From positions 54,725 through 118,724 of the forward strand of contig NZ_VIGD01000010.1 in NCBI RefSeq assembly GCF_006569205.1: a stretch of DNA of 64,000 nucleotides, read 5' to 3'. Numbering within the stretch: the first letter of the stretch is position 1; each line of letters starts with the position of its first letter. Source of the stretch: Ureibacillus terrenus. Its GTDB lineage: Bacteria; Bacillota; Bacilli; Bacillales_A; Planococcaceae. Made by a program: the position numbers and the translations under genes. This document shows positions 18,132 through 26,644 of this stretch, in pieces. The notes under the pieces are model-generated. The model was not told the DNA's origin and made no database searches. It was given only the letters and a program-made list of their open reading frames with translations.

Positions 18132-19916
18132 ATGAATGAAACAATCCAGTATAAATTGTCTTTGTTGCCTGAATTGCCCGGATGCTATTTAATGAAAGAC
18201 AGGCAAGGAACGGTGATTTATGTAGGGAAAGCAAAAGTTTTAAGAAACAGGGTGCGCTCCTATTTTACCGGTACCCATGATGGTAAGACCCAACGCCTGG
18301 TCAGCGAAATCGAAGACTTTGAATACATCGTTACATCCAGTGATCTGGAAGCTTTAATCCTGGAACTCAACTTGATTAAACAATATGACCCGAAATATAA
18401 CGTCATGTTGAAGGATGACAAAAGTTATCCTTATATAAAAATCACCAACGAAAAATATCCAAGAATCATCACGACGAGAAAGGTGAAAAAAGATAAGGCG
18501 AAATATTTCGGCCCTTATCCGAATGTTTCTGCCGCGAATGAAACAAAAAAACTATTAAACCGCATTTATCCATTGAGGAAATGCAACCGGCTTCCTGACC
18601 GGGTTTGTTTGTATTATCATATCGGACAATGCTTGGCGCCATGCGTCAAAGACGTGGATCCGAAAATTTATGAAGAAATGACGGATGAGATCGCGAAATT
18701 CTTAAACGGCGGACATGAAGACGTGAAAAAAGAACTGGAGAAAAAAATGATGGAAGCCGCGGAAAAGCTTGAATTCGAAAGAGCAAAGGAATATCGGGAT
18801 CAAATCCAAAATATTGAAACGGTCATGGAAAAACAAAAAATTGTATCGGGCGATTTCACTAACCGTGATGTATTCGGCTATTCGGTGGAAAAAGGATGGA
18901 TGTGCGTCCAAGTATTCTTTGTACGGCAAGGGAAATTAATCGAAAGGGATGTTTCCATTTTTCCGATATACCGGGATCCTGAAGAAGAGTTTTTAACATT
19001 TGTCGGCCGTTTTTACGATGAACACATAAAACCCAAGGAGATTTTGATTCCGGATACGATTGATAAAACTATTTTAGAAAAGTTTTTGAATATAAAAGTA
19101 CTGGTTCCGAAACGTGGATCGAAGAAGGAACTGGTAGAGCTGGCAAAGAAAAATGCGATGCTGGCCCTCGAAGAGAAATTCCAGCTTATCGAACGGCAGG
19201 AAGAACGGACAATCGGCGCATGCCAACAATTGGGCGAAGCGATGAATATTCCGGCTCCCCTCCGCATTGAAGCGTTCGATAACAGCCATATGCATGGCGC
19301 GGATCCGGTCAGTGCGATGGTCGTATTTATTGACGGAAAACCGGCGAAAAAAGAGTATCGCAAATATAAATTGAAAGAAACGGCAAAACATGATGACTAT
19401 GGAGCGATGCAAGAGGTCATCCGCAGACGGTATATCCGCGTATTAAAGGAAAATTTGCCGCTTCCCGATTTGATCATTGTGGATGGCGGAAAAGGGCAAA
19501 TGGAAGTCGCACGTGAAGTGCTGGAAGACGAACTGGGACTTTCGATTCCGATTGCAGGGCTTGTGAAAGATGAAAAACACCGCACATCGGAACTTTTATA
19601 CGGCGACCCTCCCGCTGCGATTCCTTTGGAAAAAACGAGCGATGCCTTTTATTTGCTTCAGCGCATCCAGGATGAAGTGCACCGTTTTGCAATCACGTTT
19701 TTGAGACAGCGACATCAAACCAGCGCGTTCCGTTCCGCTCTTGATGGAATTGAAGGGGTGGGTCCAAAACGGAAAAAGCAATTATTAAATCATTTCGGCT
19801 CCATCAAAAAAATCAAACAGGCGACCGTGGAAGAACTGATGGAAGCAAAAATGCCCAAATCAGTTGCAGAAGCCATTTATCGACATTTTCATGAAGACAC
19901 ATTGTCAAAGGAATAG
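18132..19916 (+). CDS. uvrC: excinuclease ABC subunit C
   Basis: Makes both incisions in nucleotide-excision repair with UvrAB. 594 residues. GIY-YIG nuclease at 10-95 ([20 protein letters not shown]), the conserved Cys cluster region near 150-170 ([19 protein letters not shown]), the UVR motif about 200-235 ([15 protein letters not shown]), the RNase H-like 5' nuclease domain near 370-530 ([19 protein letters not shown]) and C-terminal helix-hairpin-helix ([14 protein letters not shown]). Start ATG 18132 follows AAGGTGAT. Confidence 0.96.
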   Translation: MNETIQYKLSLLPELPGCYLMKDRQGTVIYVGKAKVLRNRVRSYFTGTHDGKTQRLVSEIEDFEYIVTSSDLEALILELNLIKQYDPKYNVMLKDDKSYPYIKITNEKYPRIITTRKVKKDKAKYFGPYPNVSAANETKKLLNRIYPLRKCNRLPDRVCLYYHIGQCLAPCVKDVDPKIYEEMTDEIAKFLNGGHEDVKKELEKKMMEAAEKLEFERAKEYRDQIQNIETVMEKQKIVSGDFTNRDVFGYSVEKGWMCVQVFFVRQGKLIERDVSIFPIYRDPEEEFLTFVGRFYDEHIKPKEILIPDTIDKTILEKFLNIKVLVPKRGSKKELVELAKKNAMLALEEKFQLIERQEERTIGACQQLGEAMNIPAPLRIEAFDNSHMHGADPVSAMVVFIDGKPAKKEYRKYKLKETAKHDDYGAMQEVIRRRYIRVLKENLPLPDLIIVDGGKGQMEVAREVLEDELGLSIPIAGLVKDEKHRTSELLYGDPPAAIPLEKTSDAFYLLQRIQDEVHRFAITFLRQRHQTSAFRSALDGIEGVGPKRKKQLLNHFGSIKKIKQATVEELMEAKMPKSVAEAIYRHFHEDTLSKE

Positions 19917-19930
19917 CTGTATGATATTGT
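19902..19930 (+). promoter_or_regulatory. candidate promoter of the lysC-position gene
   Basis: TTGTCA at 19902-19907 (in the uvrC end), a 17-base spacer and TATTGT at 19925-19930 with an upstream TG (extended -10). It would give a leader of about 270 nt. Confidence 0.45.
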
Positions 19931-19936
19931 AAATTT

Positions 19937-20210
19937 AAAGTTGAATCGTTTCGTTTCAGGAAAGATGCGGGGATAGCGGTACCCGTCTCAAAAGGAACTT
20001 CCAAAATGAGCTTTTGGAAGAGATAGCGCCGGATATTTTCCGTATTCTTGCTTTATTGCAATAGAAAATAAAAGGTTTGGGGAGCTCTCTCAAAAGAATG
20101 TGCTGTTGATTGAGGCAGCTTTTCACCACCCTTGTGAAGAGTTGCTTTTTTCTTTCGAAATAGAAGCATGGCAATATCACTGGTTTTGTGAGATTAAGGG
20201 GAGTGTGACA
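19937..20210 (+). promoter_or_regulatory. structured leader with attenuator, no recognisable L-box
   Basis: The 294 bases before the aspartokinase homologue hold no gene but several possible stems: a nine-base-pair one in the region 19998-20019 and a seven-base-pair TATTTTC/GAAAATA one around 20054-20090. They end in an intrinsic terminator (stem 20115-20126 with 20134-20145, six T residues) 60 bases before the start codon. The lysine riboswitch core motifs usually seen before lysC in Bacillus were not found. A six-codon frame (MSFWKR, ATG 20006) with AAAGGA upstream lies inside the first stem. Confidence 0.5.
20115..20151 (+). terminator. leader terminator (attenuator) before the lysC homologue
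   Basis: Twelve-base-pair stem with G-U pairs, seven-base loop, then TTTTTT at 20146-20151. It lies inside the intergenic leader, not at a gene end, so it would stop transcription before the coding region unless antiterminated. Confidence 0.7.
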
Positions 20211-21437
20211 ATGATTAACATTGTAGTGAAATTGGATGAAAAAAATTTGTCTTCACCGGAACAAATCGGAGAAACCGCCAAAAGGCTGATTGAAGAGAAG
20301 AAATTTGGCCGCAATGTTGTGGCGGTCGTTCCCCCAACATCGTTGCTCAATGGCAGTGTGGAAAAAATCGTCCACTCGCTTTCCGATTCTCCTGCGGAAA
20401 AGGAATTGGATGTCATCCATTCGACAAACGCCCTGGTGGCGAGCAGTTTGCTGTCCATCGCCATTCAAAAAAGGGGGTTCAGGTCCCAATCTCTCGCCGG
20501 TTGGCAAGTCGGAATCAAAACGACACGAAAAACATCCGGATACGCCCGTATCGAAGATGTCAACGGCGATGTCATCATCGAGCGGTTTAAAAAAGGGGAA
20601 ATAGTGATTGTCGCAGGTGGACAAGGGGTTGATGAAGAAAATAATATCACACTCCTTGGGGAAGGCGGTGCTGATACGACAGCCGTTGCGATTGGAAAAA
20701 GCATTGGCGCTGAACGGGTGGAAATTTATGCGGAGCTTGACGGGGTGTATACGGGCGATCCGAATGTGGTGCAGCATGCCCGCAAACTGAAAGATATTAC
20801 ATATGATGAAATGTTGGAATTGTCTTATTTAGGTTCGAAAATCGTTCATCCGAGAGCGGTGGAGTTGGCCAAAAAATTTGAAATGCCCCTCGTCGTCCGC
20901 TCCAGTACAAAAAATGTCCGTGGTACAGTCATTAAGGGAGAGATTGAAATGGAAAAAAATTTGATTGTCCGTGGTGTCGCATATGAAACAGACATCATCC
21001 GTTTTACTGTCGGTTATGAAACATTGGAAAAATCTTCCCTTGCCAATTTATTCAATACATTAGCAAAACACCATGTCAATGTGGACATTATCGTTCAATC
21101 TGTCATGGAAGAAGTAAAACCGACCATTTCTTTTTCCATCGCGAAAGAGGATTTGGCGAATGCTGTGAAGGTGCTTGAAGATCACAAGGAGGAGCTTGGT
21201 TTTCAATTTGCGGATTTTGAAGTCGGTTTGGCGAAAGTGTCAATTGTCGGTTCCGGCATGGTTTCCAATCCGGGAGTGGCCGCAAAAATGTTTGCACGCT
21301 TATGCAAGGAAAACATTCCGGTGAAAATGGTTTCCACATCGGAGATCAAAGTCTCCGTAGTTGTACCCCAAGACGATATGATTCGTGCGGCGAATGCGTT
21401 GCATGATGAATTCGGCCTTGCGGAAGAGTTGGCATGA
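20211..21437 (+). CDS. lysC: LysC-type aspartokinase homologue with degenerate kinase motifs
   Basis: Placed as B. subtilis lysC (between uvrC and yslB) and of the same length (408 residues), it aligns end to end with aspartokinase II. The kinase part is degraded: KFGGTS reads KLDEKN (residues 7-12), the SAMGK(S)TDE loop reads PPTSLLNGS, ATGEQ reads STNAL, and GRGGSD reads GEGGAD. The C-terminal ACT domains are intact (LAKVSIVGSGMVSNPGVAA, KMVSTSEIKVSVVV). ATG 20949 with AAGGGAG before it matches the internal start of the B. subtilis beta subunit. No stop or frameshift is seen. Catalysis is unlikely; a regulatory role is an inference. Start ATG 20211 follows GGGGAGTG. Confidence 0.9.
   Translation: MINIVVKLDEKNLSSPEQIGETAKRLIEEKKFGRNVVAVVPPTSLLNGSVEKIVHSLSDSPAEKELDVIHSTNALVASSLLSIAIQKRGFRSQSLAGWQVGIKTTRKTSGYARIEDVNGDVIIERFKKGEIVIVAGGQGVDEENNITLLGEGGADTTAVAIGKSIGAERVEIYAELDGVYTGDPNVVQHARKLKDITYDEMLELSYLGSKIVHPRAVELAKKFEMPLVVRSSTKNVRGTVIKGEIEMEKNLIVRGVAYETDIIRFTVGYETLEKSSLANLFNTLAKHHVNVDIIVQSVMEEVKPTISFSIAKEDLANAVKVLEDHKEELGFQFADFEVGLAKVSIVGSGMVSNPGVAAKMFARLCKENIPVKMVSTSEIKVSVVVPQDDMIRAANALHDEFGLAEELA
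20934..20951 (+). promoter_or_regulatory. internal ribosome binding site and start for a beta-subunit-like product
   Basis: AAGGGAG at 20934-20940, eight-base spacer, ATG 20949-20951 in frame (residue 247). B. subtilis LysC makes its beta subunit from the equivalent methionine. The product would be about 162 residues, containing both ACT domains. Confidence 0.6.
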
Positions 21438-21444
21438 AATAAAA

Positions 21445-21464
21445 AAGGGGCGCTTTTGCCCCTT
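21445..21464. terminator. bidirectional hairpin between lysC and yslB
   Basis: Seven-base-pair GC-rich stem (21445-21451 with 21458-21464), A-run on the left side. It overlaps the yslB stop codon. Confidence 0.65.
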
Positions 21465-21879
21465 ATTGCTCAATTTTTTCCTTCAAATCCATTTTTACTG
21501 TAAAAATAACTTGTTCCTGATGTTCTTTTTTCTCTTCAAAACATTCGGTCAAATAGCCTTTAAAATTTTGGATTTGTTCGGCGATAAACCCGGCTTCCAA
21601 CCGGAAATTCCGCTCTTTGATTTTCAGCAATTCCGGGTCATTCGTCAACCGGAAAACAAAACCGTCCTTCATTTCCTTCTCCAGGGCGAGATCGCCCCAA
21701 CCGGCATCTTTAAAAAAGGAAATGATCAAAGGGATATCGGTGCACGGGAATTTCCGAGCCAAATCTTTGCCTGCCCAATAAAGGATATCGTTCTCGTGCT
21801 TCCCTAATATAGATGGTAATAAATAATCTCTTATGAGTTCATAGCCAAATAAAGGAAACGTTTTTTGAACAGATGACAT
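21463..21879 (-). CDS. yslB: DUF2507 family protein YslB
   Basis: 138 residues matching the YslB/DUF2507 family (V4R-like fold) and its position next to lysC. Blocks visible: GYELIRDYLLPSILGKHENDILYWAGKDLARKFP and LEAGFIAEQIQNFKGYLTE. Cytoplasmic; function not established. Start ATG 21879 follows AGAGG. Confidence 0.9.
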   Translation of the reverse strand: MSSVQKTFPLFGYELIRDYLLPSILGKHENDILYWAGKDLARKFPCTDIPLIISFFKDAGWGDLALEKEMKDGFVFRLTNDPELLKIKERNFRLEAGFIAEQIQNFKGYLTECFEEKKEHQEQVIFTVKMDLKEKIEQ

Positions 21880-22029
21880 AATACAAGAACCTCTTTCTAG
21901 ATTTTACTTTTTTTTACGAGATTATTGAAATGTCTAAAAATAGATAAAAAATGCATTTTCGAGAATGAATGGTAATTTTTCCAGAGAAAAACGGAAAATT
22001 TTTAGCCCAACAAATATTCATAACGTACC

Positions 22030-22058
22030 TTGACGGTAATAGTTCATGAGGGTACAAT
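22030..22058 (+). promoter_or_regulatory. sigma-A promoter of sdhCAB
   Basis: TTGACG at 22030-22035, 17-base spacer, TACAAT at 22053-22058. An inverted repeat GGTACAAT/ATTGTACC (22051-22058 and 22073-22080) overlaps the -10, and a cre-like stretch with TAAAGCGTTTA lies at 22104-22114 in the leader. Confidence 0.75.
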
Positions 22059-22169
22059 GAACTTGTCATAATATTGTACCATTATGATTCATACAGTCAA
22101 TGCATAAAGCGTTTACAATTTGTGACGACTTATTGACTACTATTTCTATCATTTAAGGGGGTAAAAGTC

Positions 22170-22784
22170 TTGCAAAAGTATGAGTTTTACTGGCGCCGAC
22201 TACATTCTTTACTTGGTGTTATTCCTGTAGGGCTATTCTTAGTATTCCACTTGTCTCTTAACTTCACTGCAACAGGTGGGGCAGAGACATACGACTCAGC
22301 GACTGGGGTAATGGATTATATCCCTGGCTGGCTATTATTGACTATTGAATGGATTGTGATCTACATTCCAATTTTATTCCACGGATTATATGGAATTTAT
22401 ATTGCCTTTACAGCGACACCAAACAACAAGCGCTTCAGTACATTCCGTAACTGGATGTTCTTATTGCAACGCATTACGGGCGTGTTCCTTGTAATTTTCA
22501 TTGCTTGGCACATGTTCCAAACTCGCATCCAAAAAGCTTTAGGCAATGCCGAAGTAAGCTTCGATATGATGAAAAATATCGTGGACAATCCTTGGATGTT
22601 GGCATTCTATATTGTAGGTATCCTATCAGCTACATTGCACTTATCCAATGGTTTATGGGCATTCTGCGTAAGCTGGGGTATCACACAATCGCCACATTCC
22701 CAAAAAGTATTCTCATGGCTTTCAATGATTTTCTTCGTAATCATCAGCATTATCGGTGTATCAGCAATTCTAGCATTCGTATGA
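22170..22784 (+). CDS. sdhC: succinate dehydrogenase cytochrome b558 subunit
   Basis: Membrane anchor that binds di-heme and menaquinone. 204 residues with five transmembrane helices; likely heme-ligand histidines are in RRLHSLLG, LVFHLSLN, LFHGLYGIYIA, AWHMFQTR and TLHLSNGLW. Start TTG 22170 has AAGGGGGTAAAAG upstream. First gene of sdhCAB, whose codon use is more biased than that of its neighbours, as expected for high expression. Confidence 0.96.
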   Translation: MQKYEFYWRRLHSLLGVIPVGLFLVFHLSLNFTATGGAETYDSATGVMDYIPGWLLLTIEWIVIYIPILFHGLYGIYIAFTATPNNKRFSTFRNWMFLLQRITGVFLVIFIAWHMFQTRIQKALGNAEVSFDMMKNIVDNPWMLAFYIVGILSATLHLSNGLWAFCVSWGITQSPHSQKVFSWLSMIFFVIISIIGVSAILAFV

Positions 22785-22827
22785 TTTAACAGAACATCCA
22801 ATTAGAAAAGAGGAGTGAAACTTAGTC

Positions 22828-24588
22828 ATGGCCAAAAAGAAATTAATCGTTGTTGGTGGCGGCTTAGCCGGTCTGATGGCAACGATGAAAGCAGCCGAAA
22901 TGGGTACTGAAGTAGAACTATTCTCATTAGTTCCTGTTAAACGCTCACACTCAGTTTGTGCACAAGGCGGAATTAATGGGGCAGTAAATACAAAAGGTGA
23001 AGGGGATTCTCCATGGATCCACTTTGACGATACAATCTACGGCGGTGACTTCTTGGCGAACCAACCGCCAGTTAAAGCGATGTGCGAAGCGGCACCTGGT
23101 ATCATTCATATGTTTGACCGTATGGGAGTTATGTTTAACCGTACTCCTGAAGGTTTGCTTGACTTCCGCCGTTTCGGTGGTACTTTGCATCACCGCACAG
23201 CATTCGCGGGTGCGACAACTGGTCAGCAATTGCTATATGCGCTTGATGAACAAGTTCGCCGCTACGAAGTGGAAGGTTTAGTTACAAAATATGAACACTG
23301 GGAATTCCTAGGCGTTGTTCTTGATGATGAAGGACGTTGCCGTGGTATCGTAGCACAAGACTTGAAAACTTCCGAAATCAAAGCATTCCGCTCTGATGCC
23401 GTAATCATGGCAACAGGTGGACTTGGAATGATTTTCGGTAAATCCACAAACTCTGTCATCAACACTGGTTCTGCGGCATCCATCGTTTATCAACAAGGTG
23501 CTTCTTATGCAAACGGTGAGTTCATCCAAATTCACCCAACTGCCATCCCAGGTGATGACAAAAACCGCTTGATGAGTGAATCTGCCCGCGGTGAAGGCGG
23601 ACGTATCTGGACTTATAAAGATGGTAAACCTTGGTACTTCTTGGAAGAAAAATATCCTAAATACGGTAACTTGGTACCACGCGATATCGCGACGCGCGAA
23701 ATCTTCGACGTGTGCGTAAACCAAAAATTGGGTATCAACGGCGAAAACCTTGTATACCTAGACTTGTCCCATAAAGATCCGCACGAACTCGATATCAAAC
23801 TGGGCGGTATCATCGAAATTTATGAAAAATTCGTTGGCGACGACCCTCGCAAAGTTCCAATGAAAATCTTCCCAGCAGTTCACTACTCAATGGGCGGATT
23901 ATGGGTTGACTATGATCAAATGACTGAAATCCCTGGTCTGTTTGCTGCTGGTGAGTGCGACTATTCTCAACACGGAGCGAACCGCTTAGGCGCCAACTCA
24001 TTGCTTTCTGCGATCTACGGCGGTATGGTTGCCGGACCAAACGCAGTAAAATACATGGAAGGCTTATCAAAACATGCTGAAGATCTTCCACAATCTTTAT
24101 ATGATGCATATGTAAAACAAGAACAGCAAAAATGGGATAACATCCTAAAAATGGACAAAGGTAATGAAAACGCATACTTGCTCCATAAAGAACTTGGCGA
24201 ATTGATGACAGACAACGTAACAGTTGTACGTTACAATGACCGCCTACAAAAAACATATGATACACTTGGCGACATGTTGGAGCGTTGGGAAAACATCAAC
24301 ATCCACGATACTCAAAAATGGAGCAACCAAGGTGCACACTTTACTCGTCAATTGAAAAATATGCTATATCTTGCGCGAGTAATTACAAAAGGCGCATTGT
24401 TGCGTAACGAATCTCGCGGTGCGCACTATAAACCAGAATTCCCTGAACGTGACGATGAAAACTTCTTAAAAACAACTATGGCGAAATTCGATCCATCTAC
24501 TGGCGAGCCAATCATTACTTATCAAGAAGTGGACGTTTCATTAATTCCACCTCGTAAACGTGACTACTCTTCGAAAGGAGATAATTAA
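22828..24588 (+). CDS. sdhA: succinate dehydrogenase flavoprotein subunit
   Basis: 586 residues. FAD-binding GGGLAGLMATMKAAE at the N-terminus; SHSVCAQGGINGA contains the His expected to carry covalent FAD; active-site region HPTAIPGDDKNRLMSESARGEGG. C-terminal LKNMLYLARVI and RNESRGAHYKPEFPERDD blocks are canonical. GAGGAGTGAAAC precedes ATG 22828. Oxidises succinate to fumarate in the citric acid cycle. Confidence 0.97.
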   Translation: MAKKKLIVVGGGLAGLMATMKAAEMGTEVELFSLVPVKRSHSVCAQGGINGAVNTKGEGDSPWIHFDDTIYGGDFLANQPPVKAMCEAAPGIIHMFDRMGVMFNRTPEGLLDFRRFGGTLHHRTAFAGATTGQQLLYALDEQVRRYEVEGLVTKYEHWEFLGVVLDDEGRCRGIVAQDLKTSEIKAFRSDAVIMATGGLGMIFGKSTNSVINTGSAASIVYQQGASYANGEFIQIHPTAIPGDDKNRLMSESARGEGGRIWTYKDGKPWYFLEEKYPKYGNLVPRDIATREIFDVCVNQKLGINGENLVYLDLSHKDPHELDIKLGGIIEIYEKFVGDDPRKVPMKIFPAVHYSMGGLWVDYDQMTEIPGLFAAGECDYSQHGANRLGANSLLSAIYGGMVAGPNAVKYMEGLSKHAEDLPQSLYDAYVKQEQQKWDNILKMDKGNENAYLLHKELGELMTDNVTVVRYNDRLQKTYDTLGDMLERWENINIHDTQKWSNQGAHFTRQLKNMLYLARVITKGALLRNESRGAHYKPEFPERDDENFLKTTMAKFDPSTGEPIITYQEVDVSLIPPRKRDYSSKGDN

Positions 24589-24590
24589 TC

Positions 24591-25373
24591 ATGAGTACAC
24601 AACAAGTGGAAAGTGGAAAAACTGTAAGATTTAAAATTTTACGTCAAGATAACCCAAACGGGCCAAGCCGTTGGGAAGAATTTGAAGTACCTTACCGCCC
24701 AGGGATGAACGTTATTTCAGCGTTGATGTATATCCGTCAAAACCCTGTAACTGCTGATGGAAAAGAAACAACTCCAGTTACGTGGGATATGAACTGCCTC
24801 GAAGAAGTTTGTGGTGCATGTTCGATGGTGATTAATGGTCGTCCACGTCAGTCTTGTTCAGCGTTGGTTGATCAATTGGAACAACCAATCCGTTTGGAAC
24901 CAATGAAAACTTTCCCGGTTGTGCGTGACTTGCAAGTTGACCGCAGCCGCATGTTCAACGCATTGAAAAAAGTTAAAGCATGGATTCCTATTGACGGAAG
25001 CTACGACTTAGGTGAAGGTCCACGGATGCCTGAGCGCAAACGTCAATGGGCATACGAATTATCAAAATGCATGACTTGCGGTGTGTGCTTTGAAGCTTGT
25101 CCAAACGTTTCCGAGAAATCCAACTTCATTGGTCCGGCGCCACTTTCTCAAGTACGTCTATTCAATACACACCCAACAGGTGCGATGAATAAAGACGAAC
25201 GTTTAGATGCAATTATGGGCGAAGGTGGACTTGCAAACTGCGGTAACTCCCAAAACTGCGTAGCTGCATGTCCTAAAGGAATTCCTTTGACAACATCCAT
25301 TGCATCCTTAAACAGAGCGACGACTGTACACATGTTCCGCAAATTCTTCGGTTCAGACCACATGGTAGACTAA
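24591..25373 (+). CDS. sdhB: succinate dehydrogenase iron-sulfur subunit
   Basis: 260 residues carrying three clusters: the [2Fe-2S] ligands in CLEEVCGACSMVINGRPRQS followed by Cys, and the [4Fe-4S]/[3Fe-4S] ligands in CMTCGVCFEACPN and CGNSQNCVAACPKG. It starts two bases after the sdhA stop with AAAGGAG inside the sdhA end, indicating coupling. A terminator follows. Confidence 0.97.
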   Translation: MSTQQVESGKTVRFKILRQDNPNGPSRWEEFEVPYRPGMNVISALMYIRQNPVTADGKETTPVTWDMNCLEEVCGACSMVINGRPRQSCSALVDQLEQPIRLEPMKTFPVVRDLQVDRSRMFNALKKVKAWIPIDGSYDLGEGPRMPERKRQWAYELSKCMTCGVCFEACPNVSEKSNFIGPAPLSQVRLFNTHPTGAMNKDERLDAIMGEGGLANCGNSQNCVAACPKGIPLTTSIASLNRATTVHMFRKFFGSDHMVD

Positions 25374-25384
25374 TCATAAACAAA

Positions 25385-25425
25385 AGCAGCCAATTCGGTT
25401 TTCTGAATTTGGCTGCTTTTTTTTT
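25385..25425 (+). terminator. intrinsic terminator of sdhCAB
   Basis: Stem of about twelve base pairs with one bulge (25385-25396 with 25405-25417), then a long T run. Confidence 0.92.
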
Positions 25426-25613
25426 GAAATCAAGAACATTTTTTTGCTATTTGCATAATATAGGAGGCGGTTTCCATGGGAACCCCATCAAGTAGATTCC
25501 ATCCTACAAATTTTCAACCATCTCCAACAACGTTCGACAGTTTCCTTCATTTCTAAGAAAAGGGAAGTATTGTATAATAATGATTGCTATATTAAAAACA
25601 AGGGGATGGGAAT

Positions 25614-26060
25614 ATGAAAGAAACATATATCGAAGATTTGGAGCAATGGGAAAAGGAATTCACATTTTATACAGAAGAAATTGTCCGTTTTTCCGATGTA
25701 GACATGTATGGCCACCTCAACAATGTCGTACCTTTTTCATATTTCGAACATGCGCGGATCGAATACTTCAAGTCTCTGAATATAAAAAACAATTGGGGTT
25801 CTCAGGAGGAACAAAAAATCCCTGTGGTGGCGGATATTCAATGCGATTATTTAAAACAAGTGTATTACGGCGAGAAACTGCGGGTTTATGTAAAAACCGC
25901 CCGACTAGGAAATTCCTCGATTGACCTTCATTACATGGTGAAAAATGAAAAAGGGGAAATTGTTCTAACAGGAAGAGGCGCTTTAGTGCAGATCGACAAG
26001 GAAACGGGCAGACCGGCGCCTTGGACCGAAGAACAAAAGATAATATTGTGCGGGAAATAG
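25614..26060 (+). CDS. hot-dog fold acyl-CoA thioesterase (YsmA-like)
   Basis: 148 residues of the 4HBT family; the catalytic Asp region is VRFSDVDMYGHLNNVVPFSYFEHAR shortened here to the motif DVDMYGHLNN near residue 27-36. It lies between sdhB and gerE as ysmA does in B. subtilis. Start ATG 25614 has AAGGGGATGGG upstream and a TATAAT at 25572-25577 is a likely -10. The natural substrate is unknown. Confidence 0.88.
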   Translation: MKETYIEDLEQWEKEFTFYTEEIVRFSDVDMYGHLNNVVPFSYFEHARIEYFKSLNIKNNWGSQEEQKIPVVADIQCDYLKQVYYGEKLRVYVKTARLGNSSIDLHYMVKNEKGEIVLTGRGALVQIDKETGRPAPWTEEQKIILCGK

Positions 26061-26131
26061 TAAAAATGCCCTCACAGCATCACCCTTCCTGACATACCTT
26101 ACATAGAGAGGAGATAGGAGGGTGTTGCCTT

Positions 26132-26353
26132 ATGAGTAGCCCGCAGCATCGTTCGCTACTAACGAAAAGAGAGCGGGAAATATTTCAGTTGTTAATTCTG
26201 GATTATTCAACAAAGGAAATATCCCAAAAATTGGGTATCAGTGAAAAAACGGTGCGTAACCATATTTCAAACACAATCCAAAAGCTGGGGGTTTCCAGCA
26301 GGTCACAGGCACTAATTGAATTATTAAGGCTAGACGAACTTTCATTACACTAA
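26132..26353 (+). CDS. gerE: spore germination/coat regulator GerE
   Basis: 73-residue LuxR-type DNA-binding protein that in B. subtilis controls late mother-cell coat genes together with sigma-K. Almost the whole protein is the helix-turn-helix: LTKREREIFQLLILDYSTKEI, SEKTVRNHISNTIQKLGVSSRSQAL. AGGAGGGTGTTGCCTT precedes ATG 26132. Its presence indicates a sporulating organism. The following 290 bases (26354-26644) are AT-rich with no gene seen. Confidence 0.96.
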   Translation: MSSPQHRSLLTKREREIFQLLILDYSTKEISQKLGISEKTVRNHISNTIQKLGVSSRSQALIELLRLDELSLH

Positions 26354-26644
26354 AAACAAAATCTTTTTATGTCAAATTACTATATAAATCAATAATTTTC
26401 TCCTATATTAAAATAATAAAATTTGAAGCAAATATATGAAAAATTGGCATGTTTAATGATGGGATGAATCGGGCACATTAGCATTGATGATTCTTTCCAA
26501 GTTTTTTAGTGGGCGTTCCAATGAAGATTGACGCTTCTTCCTATCTTTGTTTTTTGATAAAGAATCGTTGAACTTGGTAAAGATTTAAGCCAAAATAGAA
26601 TAGATAATATATCAAACAAATGAAATAGGATAGAGGCGGTATAA

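Noticed and set aside
19968..19995. T-box-like string around GGTACC in the lysC leader
   Set aside because: Only a partial resemblance to the T-box antiterminator, mostly on the wrong strand, with no specifier loop.
20100..20210. Upstream extension of the lysC homologue to an in-frame start at 20100
   Set aside because: It would translate the leader terminator and has no family similarity; ATG 20211 has a good ribosome binding site.
25476..25616. A 46-codon frame after an AGGAGG-like site between sdhB and the thioesterase gene
   Set aside because: It runs through the likely promoter of the next gene, has poor composition and no recognisable features; treated as chance.
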